Assembly: GCA_051967755.1 (NCBI GenBank)
Contig: JBQDYD010000003.1
Span: 186,001 to 250,000 of the forward strand
Length of the DNA: 64,000 nucleotides
Reading direction: 5' to 3'
From: UBA1672 sp051967755
Lineage (GTDB): Bacteria; Pseudomonadota; Alphaproteobacteria; Micavibrionales; Micavibrionaceae
In this document: positions 1-8,844 of the stretch, in pieces
How the letters are laid out: each line of letters starts with the position of its first letter
How positions within the stretch are numbered: position 1 is the stretch's first letter
Position numbers and translations under genes: made by a program
The notes under the pieces: model-generated
Database searches by the model: none
The model's input: only the letters and a program-made list of their open reading frames with translations
What the model was told of the DNA's origin: nothing

Positions 1-20
1 AGGAAGAGAAAAGGACGATC

Positions 21-584
21 ATGTTTATACAAACTCAAGACACACCAAATCCTGCTACCGTGAAGTTTCTTCCGGGGCGTACAATTCTGGATGAGAACAA
101 GACATATGACTATGCGTCGCAGGCAGATGCGTTTAATGCCCCGCTTGCCAAGCGTTTATTCGGTATTACAGGGGTGACCCGCGTTTTTATCGCAGAGGAT
201 TTTGTATCAGTAACAAAGGCGGATGATACGGATTGGAGTATGTTAAAGCCCATGATACTCGCCGCTTTGATGGAGCATTTATCAACGGGGCAACCTGTTA
301 TTAATGTGAATACAGAATCATCAGGGCATGCGGATCATCAAGAGGGCTGTGAGCTTTCCTCCCAAATTAAAGAATTATTGGATGAGCGCGTCAGGCCTAT
401 GGTTGCTATGGATGGCGGCGATATTGTTTTTGATCGTTTTGAGGATGGAATTGTTTATCTTCATATGCAAGGGGCGTGTTCAGGATGCCCCAGCTCTACC
501 GTGACCCTCAAATCAGGCATTGAGAATATGCTAAAACATTATATCCCTGAGGTCGTTGAAGTGCGTCAGGTTAATGAATTTTAG
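21..584 (+). CDS. NifU-family Fe-S scaffold/carrier protein (Nfu type)
   Basis: Cytosolic carrier that holds a 4Fe-4S cluster and hands it to target proteins. The 187 residues show the two-domain Nfu layout: an N-terminal Nfu_N domain (about 1-88, opening MFIQTQDTPNPATVKF) and a C-terminal NifU-like domain (about 112-187). The latter has the cluster-binding CxxC in GACSGCPSS (Cys153, Cys156). A purine-rich ribosome binding site (aaaagga) precedes the ATG at the extreme left edge, so whatever lies upstream is not visible. tsaB follows after 8 bases, so the two are probably co-transcribed. The length matches alphaproteobacterial and mitochondrial Nfu proteins. Confidence 0.95.
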   Translation: MFIQTQDTPNPATVKFLPGRTILDENKTYDYASQADAFNAPLAKRLFGITGVTRVFIAEDFVSVTKADDTDWSMLKPMILAALMEHLSTGQPVINVNTESSGHADHQEGCELSSQIKELLDERVRPMVAMDGGDIVFDRFEDGIVYLHMQGACSGCPSSTVTLKSGIENMLKHYIPEVVEVRQVNEF

Positions 585-592
585 GTGCGTTA

Positions 593-1291
593 ATGATCGT
601 CCTTTCTATAGATAGTGCGATGAATGGCTGTTCTGTTTGTGTTTATGATGCTCAGAATGATACGGTTCATGCACAAAGGGACACCGCAATGGTGCGCGGG
701 CAGGCAGAGGCGTTAATGCCAATGGTTAATGATGTTTTGTCTGATGCTGACATGACCTTTCAGGATTTAAATTTAATTGCTGTTACGCAGGGGCCCGGCG
801 CATTTACGGGTATGCGCATCGGTCTTGCGACTGCGAAATCCATTGGTATGGTGGTTGGCGTGCCTGTGGTTGGTGTTGGTTGCTTTGACGCAATAATGCG
901 CACATATGGGGCAAATAAGGGTCATTCTGATGTGTCTGGCCCTGTTATTGTTTTACTTGAGACGAAAAGAAAAGATTTTTACGTGCAGGTTTATGCGTCT
1001 GGTGATGCTCAAAAAATCGGTGATCCTTCGGTGATGATGTGTCATGAAATTGATGCTTTATCTGAAAGTGATGAGGCGATTTTTATAGGCGATGGTGTTA
1101 CGCGATATCAGAAAGAAACAACGAAGACTGTAAAAACGCATTTTATTGAAAAACCTCTGGCTTCTGAGGTTGCAAGGCTTGGGGTAGAGGTATATAACCA
1201 GAGCCCGGAAAAGGTGAGCTCCGATCCTGTTTACTTGCGTATGCCGGAAATAGGAAAGCCTAAAAACCCTCCGAGAAAATTGGAACAGTAA
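593..1291 (+). CDS. tsaB: tRNA threonylcarbamoyladenosine biosynthesis protein TsaB
   Basis: Partner of TsaD in making the t6A modification at position 37 of ANN-decoding tRNAs. The 232 residues have the ASKHA-type N-terminus (MIVLSIDSAMNGCSVCVYD) and the family signature TQGPGAFTGMRIGLATAKS around residues 65-83. Length is normal for TsaB. It begins 8 bases after nfu. In many alphaproteobacteria tsaB is followed by rimI; here it is followed by an AT-rich stretch and mucR, so any rimI must be elsewhere or absent. Confidence 0.94.
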   Translation: MIVLSIDSAMNGCSVCVYDAQNDTVHAQRDTAMVRGQAEALMPMVNDVLSDADMTFQDLNLIAVTQGPGAFTGMRIGLATAKSIGMVVGVPVVGVGCFDAIMRTYGANKGHSDVSGPVIVLLETKRKDFYVQVYASGDAQKIGDPSVMMCHEIDALSESDEAIFIGDGVTRYQKETTKTVKTHFIEKPLASEVARLGVEVYNQSPEKVSSDPVYLRMPEIGKPKNPPRKLEQ

Positions 1292-1421
1292 TACAATCTT
1301 ATGCAAAGATTATATTCTTTTCGGTTTTTATATACTTAATGTTGTAAAATATATATTCTTGTGAGATATTTAAAAAATAATAAATAATATTATAGATAGG
1401 TAAGTAAAGGTTGTAAGTATT

Positions 1422-1823
1422 ATGAGTGAAGAAGTAAATCATGCAGATTTATTGTCGTTAACAACAGAAATCGTGTCTTCTTATGTTTCAAATAACACGG
1501 TGGATTCGGGTGACCTTCCGGCTGTTATTGATCAGGTTTATAAATCATTGTCAGGCGTTAGCGCGGAAGGAACCATCACTGCAGACAGACCGCAGCCTGC
1601 TGTTCCTATTAAACGTTCAATTACACCGGACTATTTGATTTGCTTGGAGGACGGTAAGAAATTAAAGATGTTAAAACGTCACCTAAAGACGGCCTATGGT
1701 ATGTCGCCTGAGCAATATCGTGAGCGTTGGGGCTTGCCTGCGGATTATCCAATGGTTGCGCCGAGCTATGCTGAAAAACGCAGCAAGCTGGCAAAAGATA
1801 TCGGTCTGGGGACACGTAATTAG
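1422..1823 (+). CDS. mucR: Ros/MucR-family transcriptional regulator
   Basis: DNA-binding regulator of the Ros/MucR family, which controls exopolysaccharide, motility and cell-cycle genes in alphaproteobacteria and behaves like an H-NS-type silencer of AT-rich DNA. The 133 residues have a variable N-terminal half (oligomerisation region in the family) and a C-terminal Ros domain ending WGLPADYPMVAPSYAEKRSKLAKDIGLG-like in the family manner. The zinc-finger core reads CLED-x9-H-x4-Y: Cys74, Asp77, His87 and Tyr92, where Ros has Cys, Cys, His, His. It is therefore probably a zinc-poor or zinc-free member. The 130 bases upstream are extremely AT-rich, which fits autoregulation. Its stop overlaps that of convergent proC. 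Confidence 0.92.
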   Translation: MSEEVNHADLLSLTTEIVSSYVSNNTVDSGDLPAVIDQVYKSLSGVSAEGTITADRPQPAVPIKRSITPDYLICLEDGKKLKMLKRHLKTAYGMSPEQYRERWGLPADYPMVAPSYAEKRSKLAKDIGLGTRN

Positions 1824-2623
1824 CCGCTGAGCTCTTCGCCGCGTTTTTTTGCGGCGCTAAGGGCTTCGTCAAATATTTCCTGTGCGCGTCCGTCCATTAA
1901 AACTTTTAACGCTGCTTCTGTTGTGCCTTTGGGGCTTGTAACATTTTCCCGTAAAGTTTTGGCAGGGGTGTCTTCTTCTTCTCGTGCTAATGCTGCGCTT
2001 CCTATGACTGTCTGGCGGGCAAGTTGCATAGCCATGGTCTTGTCCAGTCCAAGCATTTCTCCGGAATGGGCAAGCATTTCTATAAGGTAGAAAATATAAG
2101 CAGGGCCGCTACCTGAGAGAGCCGTTACGGCGTCCATAAGAGATTCATCATCAATCCAGTGTGCTGTTCCGGTTGCTTTTAACAAACGCGTGAGAGCATC
2201 TTTCTGATCCTGTGATGTTACTTTATTTGCGACTGCAACATTCGCGCCTTTTCCGATTGCTGCAGGCGTGTTGGGCATAACACGGATGATGGCCTGATCC
2301 TGCGGGAATAATTTTTCCAGATCCTGAATCGTTTTACCCGCCGCAATAGAGGCGATAACGGTTTTGTCCGAGATATTACCCTTAAGTGACTGCGCCGCAT
2401 CGTTTAAGATTTGTGGTTTCACGGCCAAGATAAGGAAGTCAGTATCTATCGGGCCATTGATTTCAGTTTTATGTGTCAGGCGTTGATCTGATATATCTAA
2501 TGGGTTGGGGTCTATCGCCGTTACGGCAGAAACCAGATTATTATCCAGCCATGCCTTTAAAATGGCACCACCCATTTTTCCGCATCCGAGCATGGTTACT
2601 GTGTATTGTTCATGTGCTGACAT
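1820..2623 (-). CDS. proC: pyrroline-5-carboxylate reductase
   Basis: Last step of proline synthesis: NAD(P)H-dependent reduction of 1-pyrroline-5-carboxylate. The 267 residues begin with a Rossmann motif, MLGCGKMGGAILKAWL. They carry the C-terminal dimerisation domain with the family signature ALSGSGPAYIFYLIEML and the downstream stretch VTSPKGTTEAAL. The start is set by a strong ribosome binding site (aaagggg) nine bases before the ATG. It lies downstream of the YbjN-like gene on the same strand, 38 bases away. Confidence 0.96.
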   Translation of the reverse strand: MSAHEQYTVTMLGCGKMGGAILKAWLDNNLVSAVTAIDPNPLDISDQRLTHKTEINGPIDTDFLILAVKPQILNDAAQSLKGNISDKTVIASIAAGKTIQDLEKLFPQDQAIIRVMPNTPAAIGKGANVAVANKVTSQDQKDALTRLLKATGTAHWIDDESLMDAVTALSGSGPAYIFYLIEMLAHSGEMLGLDKTMAMQLARQTVIGSAALAREEEDTPAKTLRENVTSPKGTTEAALKVLMDGRAQEIFDEALSAAKKRGEELSG

Positions 2624-2661
2624 GCTGGGTCCCCTTTAATGAGATGGAGATGGGTGAGAGC

Positions 2662-3174
2662 TTATGACTCCCCTACGGTTTCCATCATGGCCAATGACAG
2701 AGAGCGTATATCAAGCGTATCGGTCGCGCAAAGCATTTGAAAAACACCCTGATGCTGCTCACATTGTGCAAGGCAGATATCAACGATATCATTGATGTTG
2801 TTATATACATGATCTTTGTTTTTGCGATCATGTAATATGGTGGTGTAACGGAAACATGGTGCATTTTTTTGTGCGTTAATTTCGAAATGCCCCATCCAAA
2901 GCGATCTGTTTAATTGCATGACGCTTTCCGCAGCAAGTTCCATATTATTATCGGCCACCTCTTTGTCATATTGGCACATGATCTGCAGGCCGTTCATGTG
3001 CTCTTGCCATATAAAGAAGATGCGATAGCTGAAAACTGATCCTGCAACATCAACAATGAGCTCCTCATTGTTCATACGGCTGTAGATCCAGTTATTATCA
3101 CTCAGCACGTCCTCAACACTATCCAGTGGATTTGGAAGGCTCGTCTCTTCATATATTTCTACAGCTTGGCTCAT
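2662..3174 (-). CDS. YbjN-domain protein
   Basis: A 170-residue cytosolic protein of the YbjN family (type III secretion chaperone-like fold). The biochemical role is not settled; E. coli YbjN is linked to stress responses and motility. The pattern is recognisable from NWIYSRMNNEELIVDVAGSVFSY near residue 28 through the helical LNRSLWMGHFEI block. No signal peptide or membrane segment. It starts 4 bases after the stop of the UbiK-like gene and is followed by proC, a neighbourhood seen in many alphaproteobacteria. Function in this organism is unknown. Confidence 0.82.
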   Translation of the reverse strand: MSQAVEIYEETSLPNPLDSVEDVLSDNNWIYSRMNNEELIVDVAGSVFSYRIFFIWQEHMNGLQIMCQYDKEVADNNMELAAESVMQLNRSLWMGHFEINAQKNAPCFRYTTILHDRKNKDHVYNNINDIVDICLAQCEQHQGVFQMLCATDTLDIRSLSLAMMETVGES

Positions 3175-3178
3175 GCTT

Positions 3179-3418
3179 CTAATTCTTCTCCAATTTTTCG
3201 ATACGTTGTATTAAGTCTTTGTTGTCTGAGATAAGTTTTTCAACCATTGCCTCAAGTTTTTCAAAGTCTTCGCGCGGTACAAGATCCATATCTTGCGCCA
3301 TCGCATCAATTTTTGAGCGGACAACGTCTTTTGCTTCTTTGCTGACATCGCTGATCATGCCGACGGCACCGCCGGCAACTCTTGCAACATCATCAATGAT
3401 TTTTTCACGTGATGACAT
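3179..3418 (-). CDS. UbiK/BMFP-family accessory factor
   Basis: Small coiled-coil protein (79 residues from the preferred start) of the membrane-fusogenic BMFP/YqiC family. In E. coli its member UbiK helps assemble the ubiquinone biosynthesis complex. The family pattern is clear: IIDDVARVAGGAVG, an amphipathic middle, DLVPREDFEKLEAMVEKL, and a C-terminal leucine-rich coiled coil. I chose the ATG giving MSSREK because it aligns with the family N-terminus. A GTG 39 bases upstream would add 13 residues of no family character. Probably translated with the YbjN-like gene 4 bases downstream. Confidence 0.85.
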   Translation of the reverse strand: MSSREKIIDDVARVAGGAVGMISDVSKEAKDVVRSKIDAMAQDMDLVPREDFEKLEAMVEKLISDNKDLIQRIEKLEKN

Positions 3419-3583
3419 TTGTACTTCTACCTGTTTATGATTTTGGAGTCTTAACACAGCGATATAACGATGGGAAGGTGTTTTGAAAATATAAAAGAAG
3501 ATAAATGTGTATCAATTTTTAATGTACTGAAATTAATCATCTTAGGCCTTTTTTTTTACCTGTGATCAGAGTATGGAATAGGG

Positions 3584-4384
3584 ATGGAAACACTCATTTT
3601 GAATATTGATCCTGTGGCATTTCATATCGGATCTTTTCCTGTGCGGTGGTATGCGCTTGCGTACTTGGCAGGGTTTGTCGTTGGCTGGAAATACTGCCTT
3701 TCTCTGGTATCTCGCGAAGAGGGCACGCGCCCAAATGCAGAGGATATCGATGATTTTCTGGTGTGGGCCGTTGTCGGTGTTATTCTCGGCGGAAGGTTGG
3801 GTTATGTGCTGTTTTACAACTTCGATTTTTACCTCAATAACCCCGGTGAAATTTATCAGGTTTGGAAAGGCGGTATGTCGTTTCATGGCGGTATGATTGG
3901 GGTTTTGTTTGCCATGTTTGCATTTGAAAAGCGCCGTAAAATAAATATTTTGCGCCTATCAGATATTATATGTGCTGCGGCCCCTATCGGGTTGTTTTTC
4001 GGGCGCATTGCAAATTTTGTGAATGCTGAGTTGTATGGAAGGGTTACGAGTGTGCCGTGGGGGGTGGTTTTTCCAAATGGTGGTGATGTGCCGAGACACC
4101 CAAGTCAGTTATATGAGGCTCTGTTAGAGGGGCTGGTTTTGTTCATTATTCTATATTTCATGACCCGTTCAGATAAGGTCAAAGATGGTATGGTGTCGGG
4201 TGTATTCTTGATTGGCTATGGCGTCTCTAGGGCGTTGGTTGAATTTGTTAGGGAGCCTGACGCACAAATAGGCTACATAGCGGGGTTTGTGACCATGGGG
4301 CAGCTTTTGTGTCTTCCAATGGTTATTATTGGTATAATGGTTGTTATGTTTTCAAAAAAGGGGACGTTGACGCGCGGTGAGTGA
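3584..4384 (+). CDS. lgt: prolipoprotein diacylglyceryl transferase
   Basis: Inner-membrane enzyme that transfers diacylglycerol from phosphatidylglycerol to the lipobox cysteine of prolipoproteins. The 266 residues contain seven hydrophobic segments and the Lgt signatures: FHGGMIGVLFAMFAFEKRR, GLFFGRIANFVNAELYGR (about residue 133) and the HPSQLYEALLEGL block. Substrates are visible in this window: the lipoproteins at 20.3, 22.5 and 63.0 kb. Its end overlaps the methyltransferase gene by 8 bases. Confidence 0.97.
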   Translation: METLILNIDPVAFHIGSFPVRWYALAYLAGFVVGWKYCLSLVSREEGTRPNAEDIDDFLVWAVVGVILGGRLGYVLFYNFDFYLNNPGEIYQVWKGGMSFHGGMIGVLFAMFAFEKRRKINILRLSDIICAAAPIGLFFGRIANFVNAELYGRVTSVPWGVVFPNGGDVPRHPSQLYEALLEGLVLFIILYFMTRSDKVKDGMVSGVFLIGYGVSRALVEFVREPDAQIGYIAGFVTMGQLLCLPMVIIGIMVVMFSKKGTLTRGE

Positions 4385-5453
4385 TGTTCACAATACATTG
4401 GAATCTTTTTTAATTGATCGGATCCGGCAAAAGGGTGTGATGGATTTAGGCGCGTTTTTGACCCAAGCCATGACGAACCCGGACTTTGGTTATTACACGC
4501 AACGCGATCCGTTGGGTAAAGACGGTGACTTTACGACCGCACCTGAAATTTCCCAGATATTCGGAGAGTTAATAGGTGCATGGGTTGTTGATGTGTGGAT
4601 GCAAATGGGACAGCCTGAATTTAACCTGATCGAATGTGGGCCGGGTCGGGGTACCTTAATGGCCGACATTATGCGGGTGGCCTGTAAAGTGGAAGGTTTC
4701 ACCGATAAGGCTCATATACGCCTCATAGAGGCGCGCAGTGTGCTCAGAATAACGCAGGGTGAGAATTTATCTGACTATGATGTGACATGGTATGATGAGC
4801 TTTCTGAGGTAAAGCGAGATATGCCATGCATCATTATAGGGAATGAGTTTTTAGATGCCCTTCCTATTGAGCAATTAAAACGCGGCGAAAGTGGATGGCA
4901 AAAGCGTATCTTAACTGTGACGGAGGATAACAAATTATCTTTTGACTGGTCAGAGGCGGATGCAGATTTAAGGTCTTATTTGCCCTCTAGGACAGAATCC
5001 GGTGAAACCTATGAGGTTTCGCCCGCACGCGTAGGGTTTACAAAAGAATGCGCAGGGTTGATTAAAGAGGTGCAAGGCGCGGCCCTTATGATTGATTATG
5101 GTCATACGCAACGTCATCATGGCGATACATTACAAGCGATTAGAGCGCACAAATATTCAAATATTCTGGATGATATCGGGCAGAGTGATATTACATCACA
5201 TATTGATTTCGATGCATTATTACAAGCCATACAGGGGCAGGGCGTATCGCAGATGCCTTGTGTGACGCAGCGACATTTTCTAATGACGCTTGGTATCGAC
5301 ATCAGGGCGAATGCACTCTCTAAAGCCAACCCCGATCGCGGGCAGACGATTGGTGAAGATGTTGAGCGTCTGATCGGTAGAGAGCAAATGGGAGAGTTGT
5401 TTAAGGTGATGTGTTTTTACAGTGGTGACATGACGCCATGCGGGTTTGAATAA
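4377..5453 (+). CDS. MidA/NDUFAF7-type SAM-dependent methyltransferase
   Basis: A 358-residue protein of the DUF185 family. Its mitochondrial member NDUFAF7 methylates an arginine of a complex I subunit, so a role in respiratory complex assembly is plausible here but is inference. Family marks are GYYTQRDPLGKDGDFTTAPE (about 38-57), the SAM-binding LIECGPGRGTLMADIMR and IIGNEFLDALPIEQL. Translation starts at a GTG inside lgt (8-base overlap). The stop shares one base with the pgeF start codon, so lgt, this gene and pgeF form one translationally coupled unit. Confidence 0.9.
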   Translation: MSDVHNTLESFLIDRIRQKGVMDLGAFLTQAMTNPDFGYYTQRDPLGKDGDFTTAPEISQIFGELIGAWVVDVWMQMGQPEFNLIECGPGRGTLMADIMRVACKVEGFTDKAHIRLIEARSVLRITQGENLSDYDVTWYDELSEVKRDMPCIIIGNEFLDALPIEQLKRGESGWQKRILTVTEDNKLSFDWSEADADLRSYLPSRTESGETYEVSPARVGFTKECAGLIKEVQGAALMIDYGHTQRHHGDTLQAIRAHKYSNILDDIGQSDITSHIDFDALLQAIQGQGVSQMPCVTQRHFLMTLGIDIRANALSKANPDRGQTIGEDVERLIGREQMGELFKVMCFYSGDMTPCGFE

Positions 5454-6244
5454 TGACAAATGATGTTAAATTTTACCGTGCAGAGGGGCTTACGGATCAG
5501 GAGAATGGTCATATTTTCCATGGTTTCTTTACACGGTTAGGTGGGTACAGCACCGGTGAATATAACGGGCTTAATTGCGGCATAGGCTCCGGTGATGCCC
5601 CTGAAGTTGTGCAGCTTAACAGAGCGCTTGTTGCGCAGAAAGCTGGCGTTGATAAGGATGGTTTGCTCTCAGTTTATCAGGAGCACGGCCCCCAAGTTGT
5701 CAATGTAACGCAAGGATGGGAAGACAGGCCGAAGGCCGATGCTATGGTTACAGATCAGGCGGGTTTCGCCTTGGGGATTTTAACCGCGGATTGTGCGCCT
5801 GTTTTATTTGCAGGGGAAAAACCTGACGGTGGCCCCGTGATAGGCGCCGCGCACGCAGGCTGGAAAGGGGCTTTGTCAGGGGTTTTGTGCGGCACTGTTG
5901 CTGCGATGGTGCAGCTGGGTGCGCAACATAAAACTATCAAAGCCAGTGTCGGGCCATGTATCGGTAAACAGTCTTACGAAGTCTCTTTGGATTTTGTAGA
6001 TCCGTTCTTAGAGGAAAATGAAGAGAGTGAGCGATTTTTTCATGCCGGATCAAAAGACGGGCATTTAATGTTTGATCTGGCCGGTTATTGCGCATGGAGG
6101 TTGGCGCGTGCCGGTGTCGGTTCGGTCACGTTATTGGATAAAGATACATATGCAAATGAAGAAGAATTTTACAGTTATCGCCGTATGAATCACAGGGGTG
6201 AAAAAGATTACGGACGGCAAATTTCTGTTATCTCCATAATTTAA
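5453..6244 (+). CDS. pgeF: PgeF/YfiH family (multicopper-oxidase-fold) peptidoglycan editing factor
   Basis: Laccase-domain protein of 263 residues. Members act as purine nucleoside phosphorylases/deaminases in vitro and, in E. coli, remove wrongly incorporated amino acids from peptidoglycan precursors. The Cys/His metal-site signatures are present: VYQEHGPQVVNV, GILTADCAPVLFAG and GAAHAGWKGALSGVL, followed by SVGPCIGKQSYEV. It is last in the lgt operon and starts by a TAATG overlap with the preceding stop. Confidence 0.92.
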   Translation: MTNDVKFYRAEGLTDQENGHIFHGFFTRLGGYSTGEYNGLNCGIGSGDAPEVVQLNRALVAQKAGVDKDGLLSVYQEHGPQVVNVTQGWEDRPKADAMVTDQAGFALGILTADCAPVLFAGEKPDGGPVIGAAHAGWKGALSGVLCGTVAAMVQLGAQHKTIKASVGPCIGKQSYEVSLDFVDPFLEENEESERFFHAGSKDGHLMFDLAGYCAWRLARAGVGSVTLLDKDTYANEEEFYSYRRMNHRGEKDYGRQISVISII

Positions 6245-6345
6245 AAACAAATATTAATGAATTTGCTTGATTTATGCGCTTCATTTTTTATAGTGCGCAT
6301 ATCACTGAAAATGACTGGCTTAATGTTAAGAAGGGTATAAACCTC

Positions 6346-7278
6346 ATGAAATTGATATCGGGTAATTCAAACCGTAAACTTTCCGAACAAGTTTCAGCTT
6401 ATTTGGATATCCCGCTGACGCAATGTAACATCAAGCGTTTCAATGATAAGGAAATCTTTGTTGAAATCATGGAAAATGTCCGTGGTAAGGATACATTTTT
6501 TATTCAGTCAACATCCTATCCTGCGAATGACCACATGATGGAGCTTTTGATTGCGATTGACGCACTCAAGCGCGGGTCAGCAAAGCGTATCACGGCGGTG
6601 ATCCCATATTTTGGTTACGCCCGTCAGGACCGTAAAACAGGTGGTCGTACGCCGATCTCTGCGAAATTGGTTGCTAATTTGATTACAGCGGCAGGTGCAG
6701 ATAGGGTTCTTACGCTGGAGCTGCATGCAGGGCAGATTCAAGGTTTCTTTGATATTCCTACAGATAACCTTAGCTCAACACCTGTTTTTGTACCGTACTT
6801 GACGGAGCAATTTGACGGGCAAGAGCTTTGCATCGTGTCACCAGATGTTGGTGGTGTGGTGCGTGCGCGTCACTTGGCAAAGCGCATCGGCGCAGATCTA
6901 GCCATTATTGATAAACGCCGCGAAAAAGCAGGCGTTTCAGAAGTTATGAACGTTATCGGTGATGTGGACGGTAAGGTCTGTATTTTGGTTGATGATATCG
7001 TCGATTCTGGCGGCACGCTTTGTAATGCTGCCAGTGCGTTGGAGGCAAAGGGCGCAAAAGAGGTTCATGCCTATGTCGTTCATGGTGTTCTGTCAGGTGA
7101 AGCGGTTGAGCGCGTTAAAAAGTCACCGCTTAAAAAGCTTGTAATCACTGACAGTATTACGGCCACGCCGGAGATGGAAGCGGCACATAATATTGAGCAA
7201 ATAAGCATAGCGTCATTGATTGGTGAGGCAGCGCGCCGCATCAGTGAAGAGCGCTCTATTTCAGCTTTGTTTAAATAG
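6346..7278 (+). CDS. prs: ribose-phosphate pyrophosphokinase
   Basis: Makes PRPP from ribose 5-phosphate and ATP for purine, pyrimidine, histidine and NAD synthesis. The 310 residues match the normal Prs length. Signatures are NGNS-like SGNSNRKLSEQVS at the start, IPYFGYARQDRK (about residue 85), ELHAGQIQGFF and the PRPP loop VDDIVDSGGTL (about 211-221). I chose the ATG preceded by agaaggg. An in-frame upstream extension of 24 residues has no family match. It feeds the purEK, riboflavin and rpiB functions also coded in this window. Confidence 0.97.
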   Translation: MKLISGNSNRKLSEQVSAYLDIPLTQCNIKRFNDKEIFVEIMENVRGKDTFFIQSTSYPANDHMMELLIAIDALKRGSAKRITAVIPYFGYARQDRKTGGRTPISAKLVANLITAAGADRVLTLELHAGQIQGFFDIPTDNLSSTPVFVPYLTEQFDGQELCIVSPDVGGVVRARHLAKRIGADLAIIDKRREKAGVSEVMNVIGDVDGKVCILVDDIVDSGGTLCNAASALEAKGAKEVHAYVVHGVLSGEAVERVKKSPLKKLVITDSITATPEMEAAHNIEQISIASLIGEAARRISEERSISALFK

Positions 7279-7419
7279 ACTGTTCAAAATACATAAATAA
7301 GTCAGAATTTTCTTGATAAACCACGTGTTTTTTGGTTTAACTCTGCCGTGCATTGAAAATATGCGATATTAACGGTTCAGCACCCCTGGAGGCTGGCCAT
7401 AACTTTAAAGGAAAAAGAA

Positions 7420-8103
7420 ATGTCTAAAAACTATGCTTTACAAGCGGAGAAGAGGGAGCGCGCCGGCAAGGGGGTTGCACGTTCACTTCGCCGTGAAGGC
7501 CGTACACCTGCTGTTATCTATGGTGATAAGAAAGAACCGATTAAAATTATTCTTTCAGAAAATGAAATTAACGTTGAATACAACAAAGGTAAAATGTTCA
7601 CTACGTTGTGTGATCTTGAGGTCGCAGGCGATAAGAAACACCTTGTTCTTGCGCGTGATGTACAATTACATCCCGTGACTGATGTTGTTGAGCATGTTGA
7701 CTTCCTACGTGTTACGTCCAAAACAAAATTGGCTGTTGATGTTCCTGTTCAGTTTATCAATGAAGAGGAATGCCCAAGCTTGGATCAAAAAGGTACTGTT
7801 AACGTTGTGCGCCACACAGTTGAACTGGTTTGTGTTGCGACAAACATTCCTGATTACATCGAAGTTGACCTTAAAGGTAAAGAGCATGGAGATGCTGTAA
7901 ATATCAGCGATGCGACACTTCCTGAAGGTGCTAAGCCGGTTATTGATGACCGTGATTTCACAATTGCGACACTTGTGCCGCCTAAGACAGCAGAAGAAGA
8001 GGAAGCTGAAGAAGCTGCTATCGCTGCTGAAGGTGATGGCATCATTAGTGATGAAGAAGCTGCTGCTGCAGATGAAGGTGCCGCAGAAGGCGGAGACGAG
8101 TAA
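7420..8103 (+). CDS. rplY: 50S ribosomal protein L25 (CTC form)
   Basis: Binds 5S rRNA in the large subunit. At 227 residues it is the long CTC type: an L25 domain (about 1-95, with GKGVARSLRREGRTPAVIYG), a TL5 C-terminal beta domain (about 100-190), and a strongly acidic tail rich in Glu, Ala and Asp. The ribosome binding site aaaggaaaaag lies just upstream. The 141-base leader is AT-rich with one GC-rich patch (about 7380-7402). A stem-loop separates it from pth, an order (prs-rplY-pth-ychF) widely kept in alphaproteobacteria. Confidence 0.96.
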   Translation: MSKNYALQAEKRERAGKGVARSLRREGRTPAVIYGDKKEPIKIILSENEINVEYNKGKMFTTLCDLEVAGDKKHLVLARDVQLHPVTDVVEHVDFLRVTSKTKLAVDVPVQFINEEECPSLDQKGTVNVVRHTVELVCVATNIPDYIEVDLKGKEHGDAVNISDATLPEGAKPVIDDRDFTIATLVPPKTAEEEEAEEAAIAAEGDGIISDEEAAAADEGAAEGGDE

Positions 8104-8148
8104 TCTCTTCGTACTGGTTTTACAGTTTTATATCACGTATTTTGGGAA

Positions 8149-8175
8149 AAGAGCCTTTATCAGAAGGCTCTTCTT
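8149..8175 (+). terminator. stem-loop between rplY and pth
   Basis: Perfect 9-base inverted repeat AAGAGCCTT / AAGGCTCTT with a TATCAG loop, followed only by a weak pyrimidine run (CTTCTT). It may be a partial terminator or a processing/stabilising hairpin that lowers pth expression relative to rplY. It also argues against pth starting upstream, since a longer start would place the hairpin inside the coding region. Confidence 0.55.
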
Positions 8176-8198
8176 CGTATCAGGAAAAGGAAAAAGCG

Positions 8199-8777
8199 AT
8201 GTGGTTGTTTGTCGGGTTAGGAAACCCGGGGGATAAATATTCTAAAAATCGGCACAATGTTGGCTTTATGATTCTTGATCACATCGCAGATAATTACCCT
8301 GCGTTTAGCGGATTTCGCTCTAAATTTCAGGGTGAAACGACAGAAGGCCGCCTGAATGGGCAAAAGGTTGTTCTGTTAAAGCCGACAACATATATGAATA
8401 ATTCAGGCCAGTCAGTGGCGCAGGCCGCTAAGTTTTACAAAATAGACCCGAATAAGGTTCTTGTGTTTCATGATGAGCTTGACCTGAAACCGGGTGAGGT
8501 GCGCATCAAGCAAGGGGGCGGTAATGCGGGGCATAACGGGCTCAAGTCAATTCAAGCCCATTTGGGGACGCCGGATTTCTGGCGAGCGCGTATCGGAATA
8601 GGGCGCCCGCAACATAAGGGGCAGGTTAGTAATTTTGTGCTCGACGATTTTAGTAAAGCAGAGTGGGAATGGCTGGAGCCTCTTGTGGATGTTATATCGG
8701 ATAAAGTAGGGATTGTTTTGGACGAAAACCCTAAGGTTTACGGCGATGCTGTGAAAAAGAAATTGTCGAGTGAATAA
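8199..8777 (+). CDS. pth: peptidyl-tRNA hydrolase
   Basis: Recycles peptidyl-tRNA released during aborted translation. The 192 residues start MWLFVGLGNPGDKYSKNRHN, giving the catalytic His in NRHNVGFM and Asn in TTYMNNSG. Asp is in VFHDELDL, and GGGNAGHNGLKSI also matches the family. The ATG is preceded by aggaaaaggaaaaa. A TTG 57 bases upstream lies inside the stem-loop and is unlikely to be used. Followed after 67 bases by ychF. Confidence 0.97.
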   Translation: MWLFVGLGNPGDKYSKNRHNVGFMILDHIADNYPAFSGFRSKFQGETTEGRLNGQKVVLLKPTTYMNNSGQSVAQAAKFYKIDPNKVLVFHDELDLKPGEVRIKQGGGNAGHNGLKSIQAHLGTPDFWRARIGIGRPQHKGQVSNFVLDDFSKAEWEWLEPLVDVISDKVGIVLDENPKVYGDAVKKKLSSE

Positions 8778-8844
8778 AGGCTTTATTTTATTGTGTATTT
8801 TCGATACTTAATTCGAAACAAGTTTTAATGCGAAAGGTAGTGTT

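Noticed and set aside
3566..3886. Minus-strand reading frame inside lgt
   Set aside because: It lies wholly antisense to a gene with clear family motifs and has no recognisable product.
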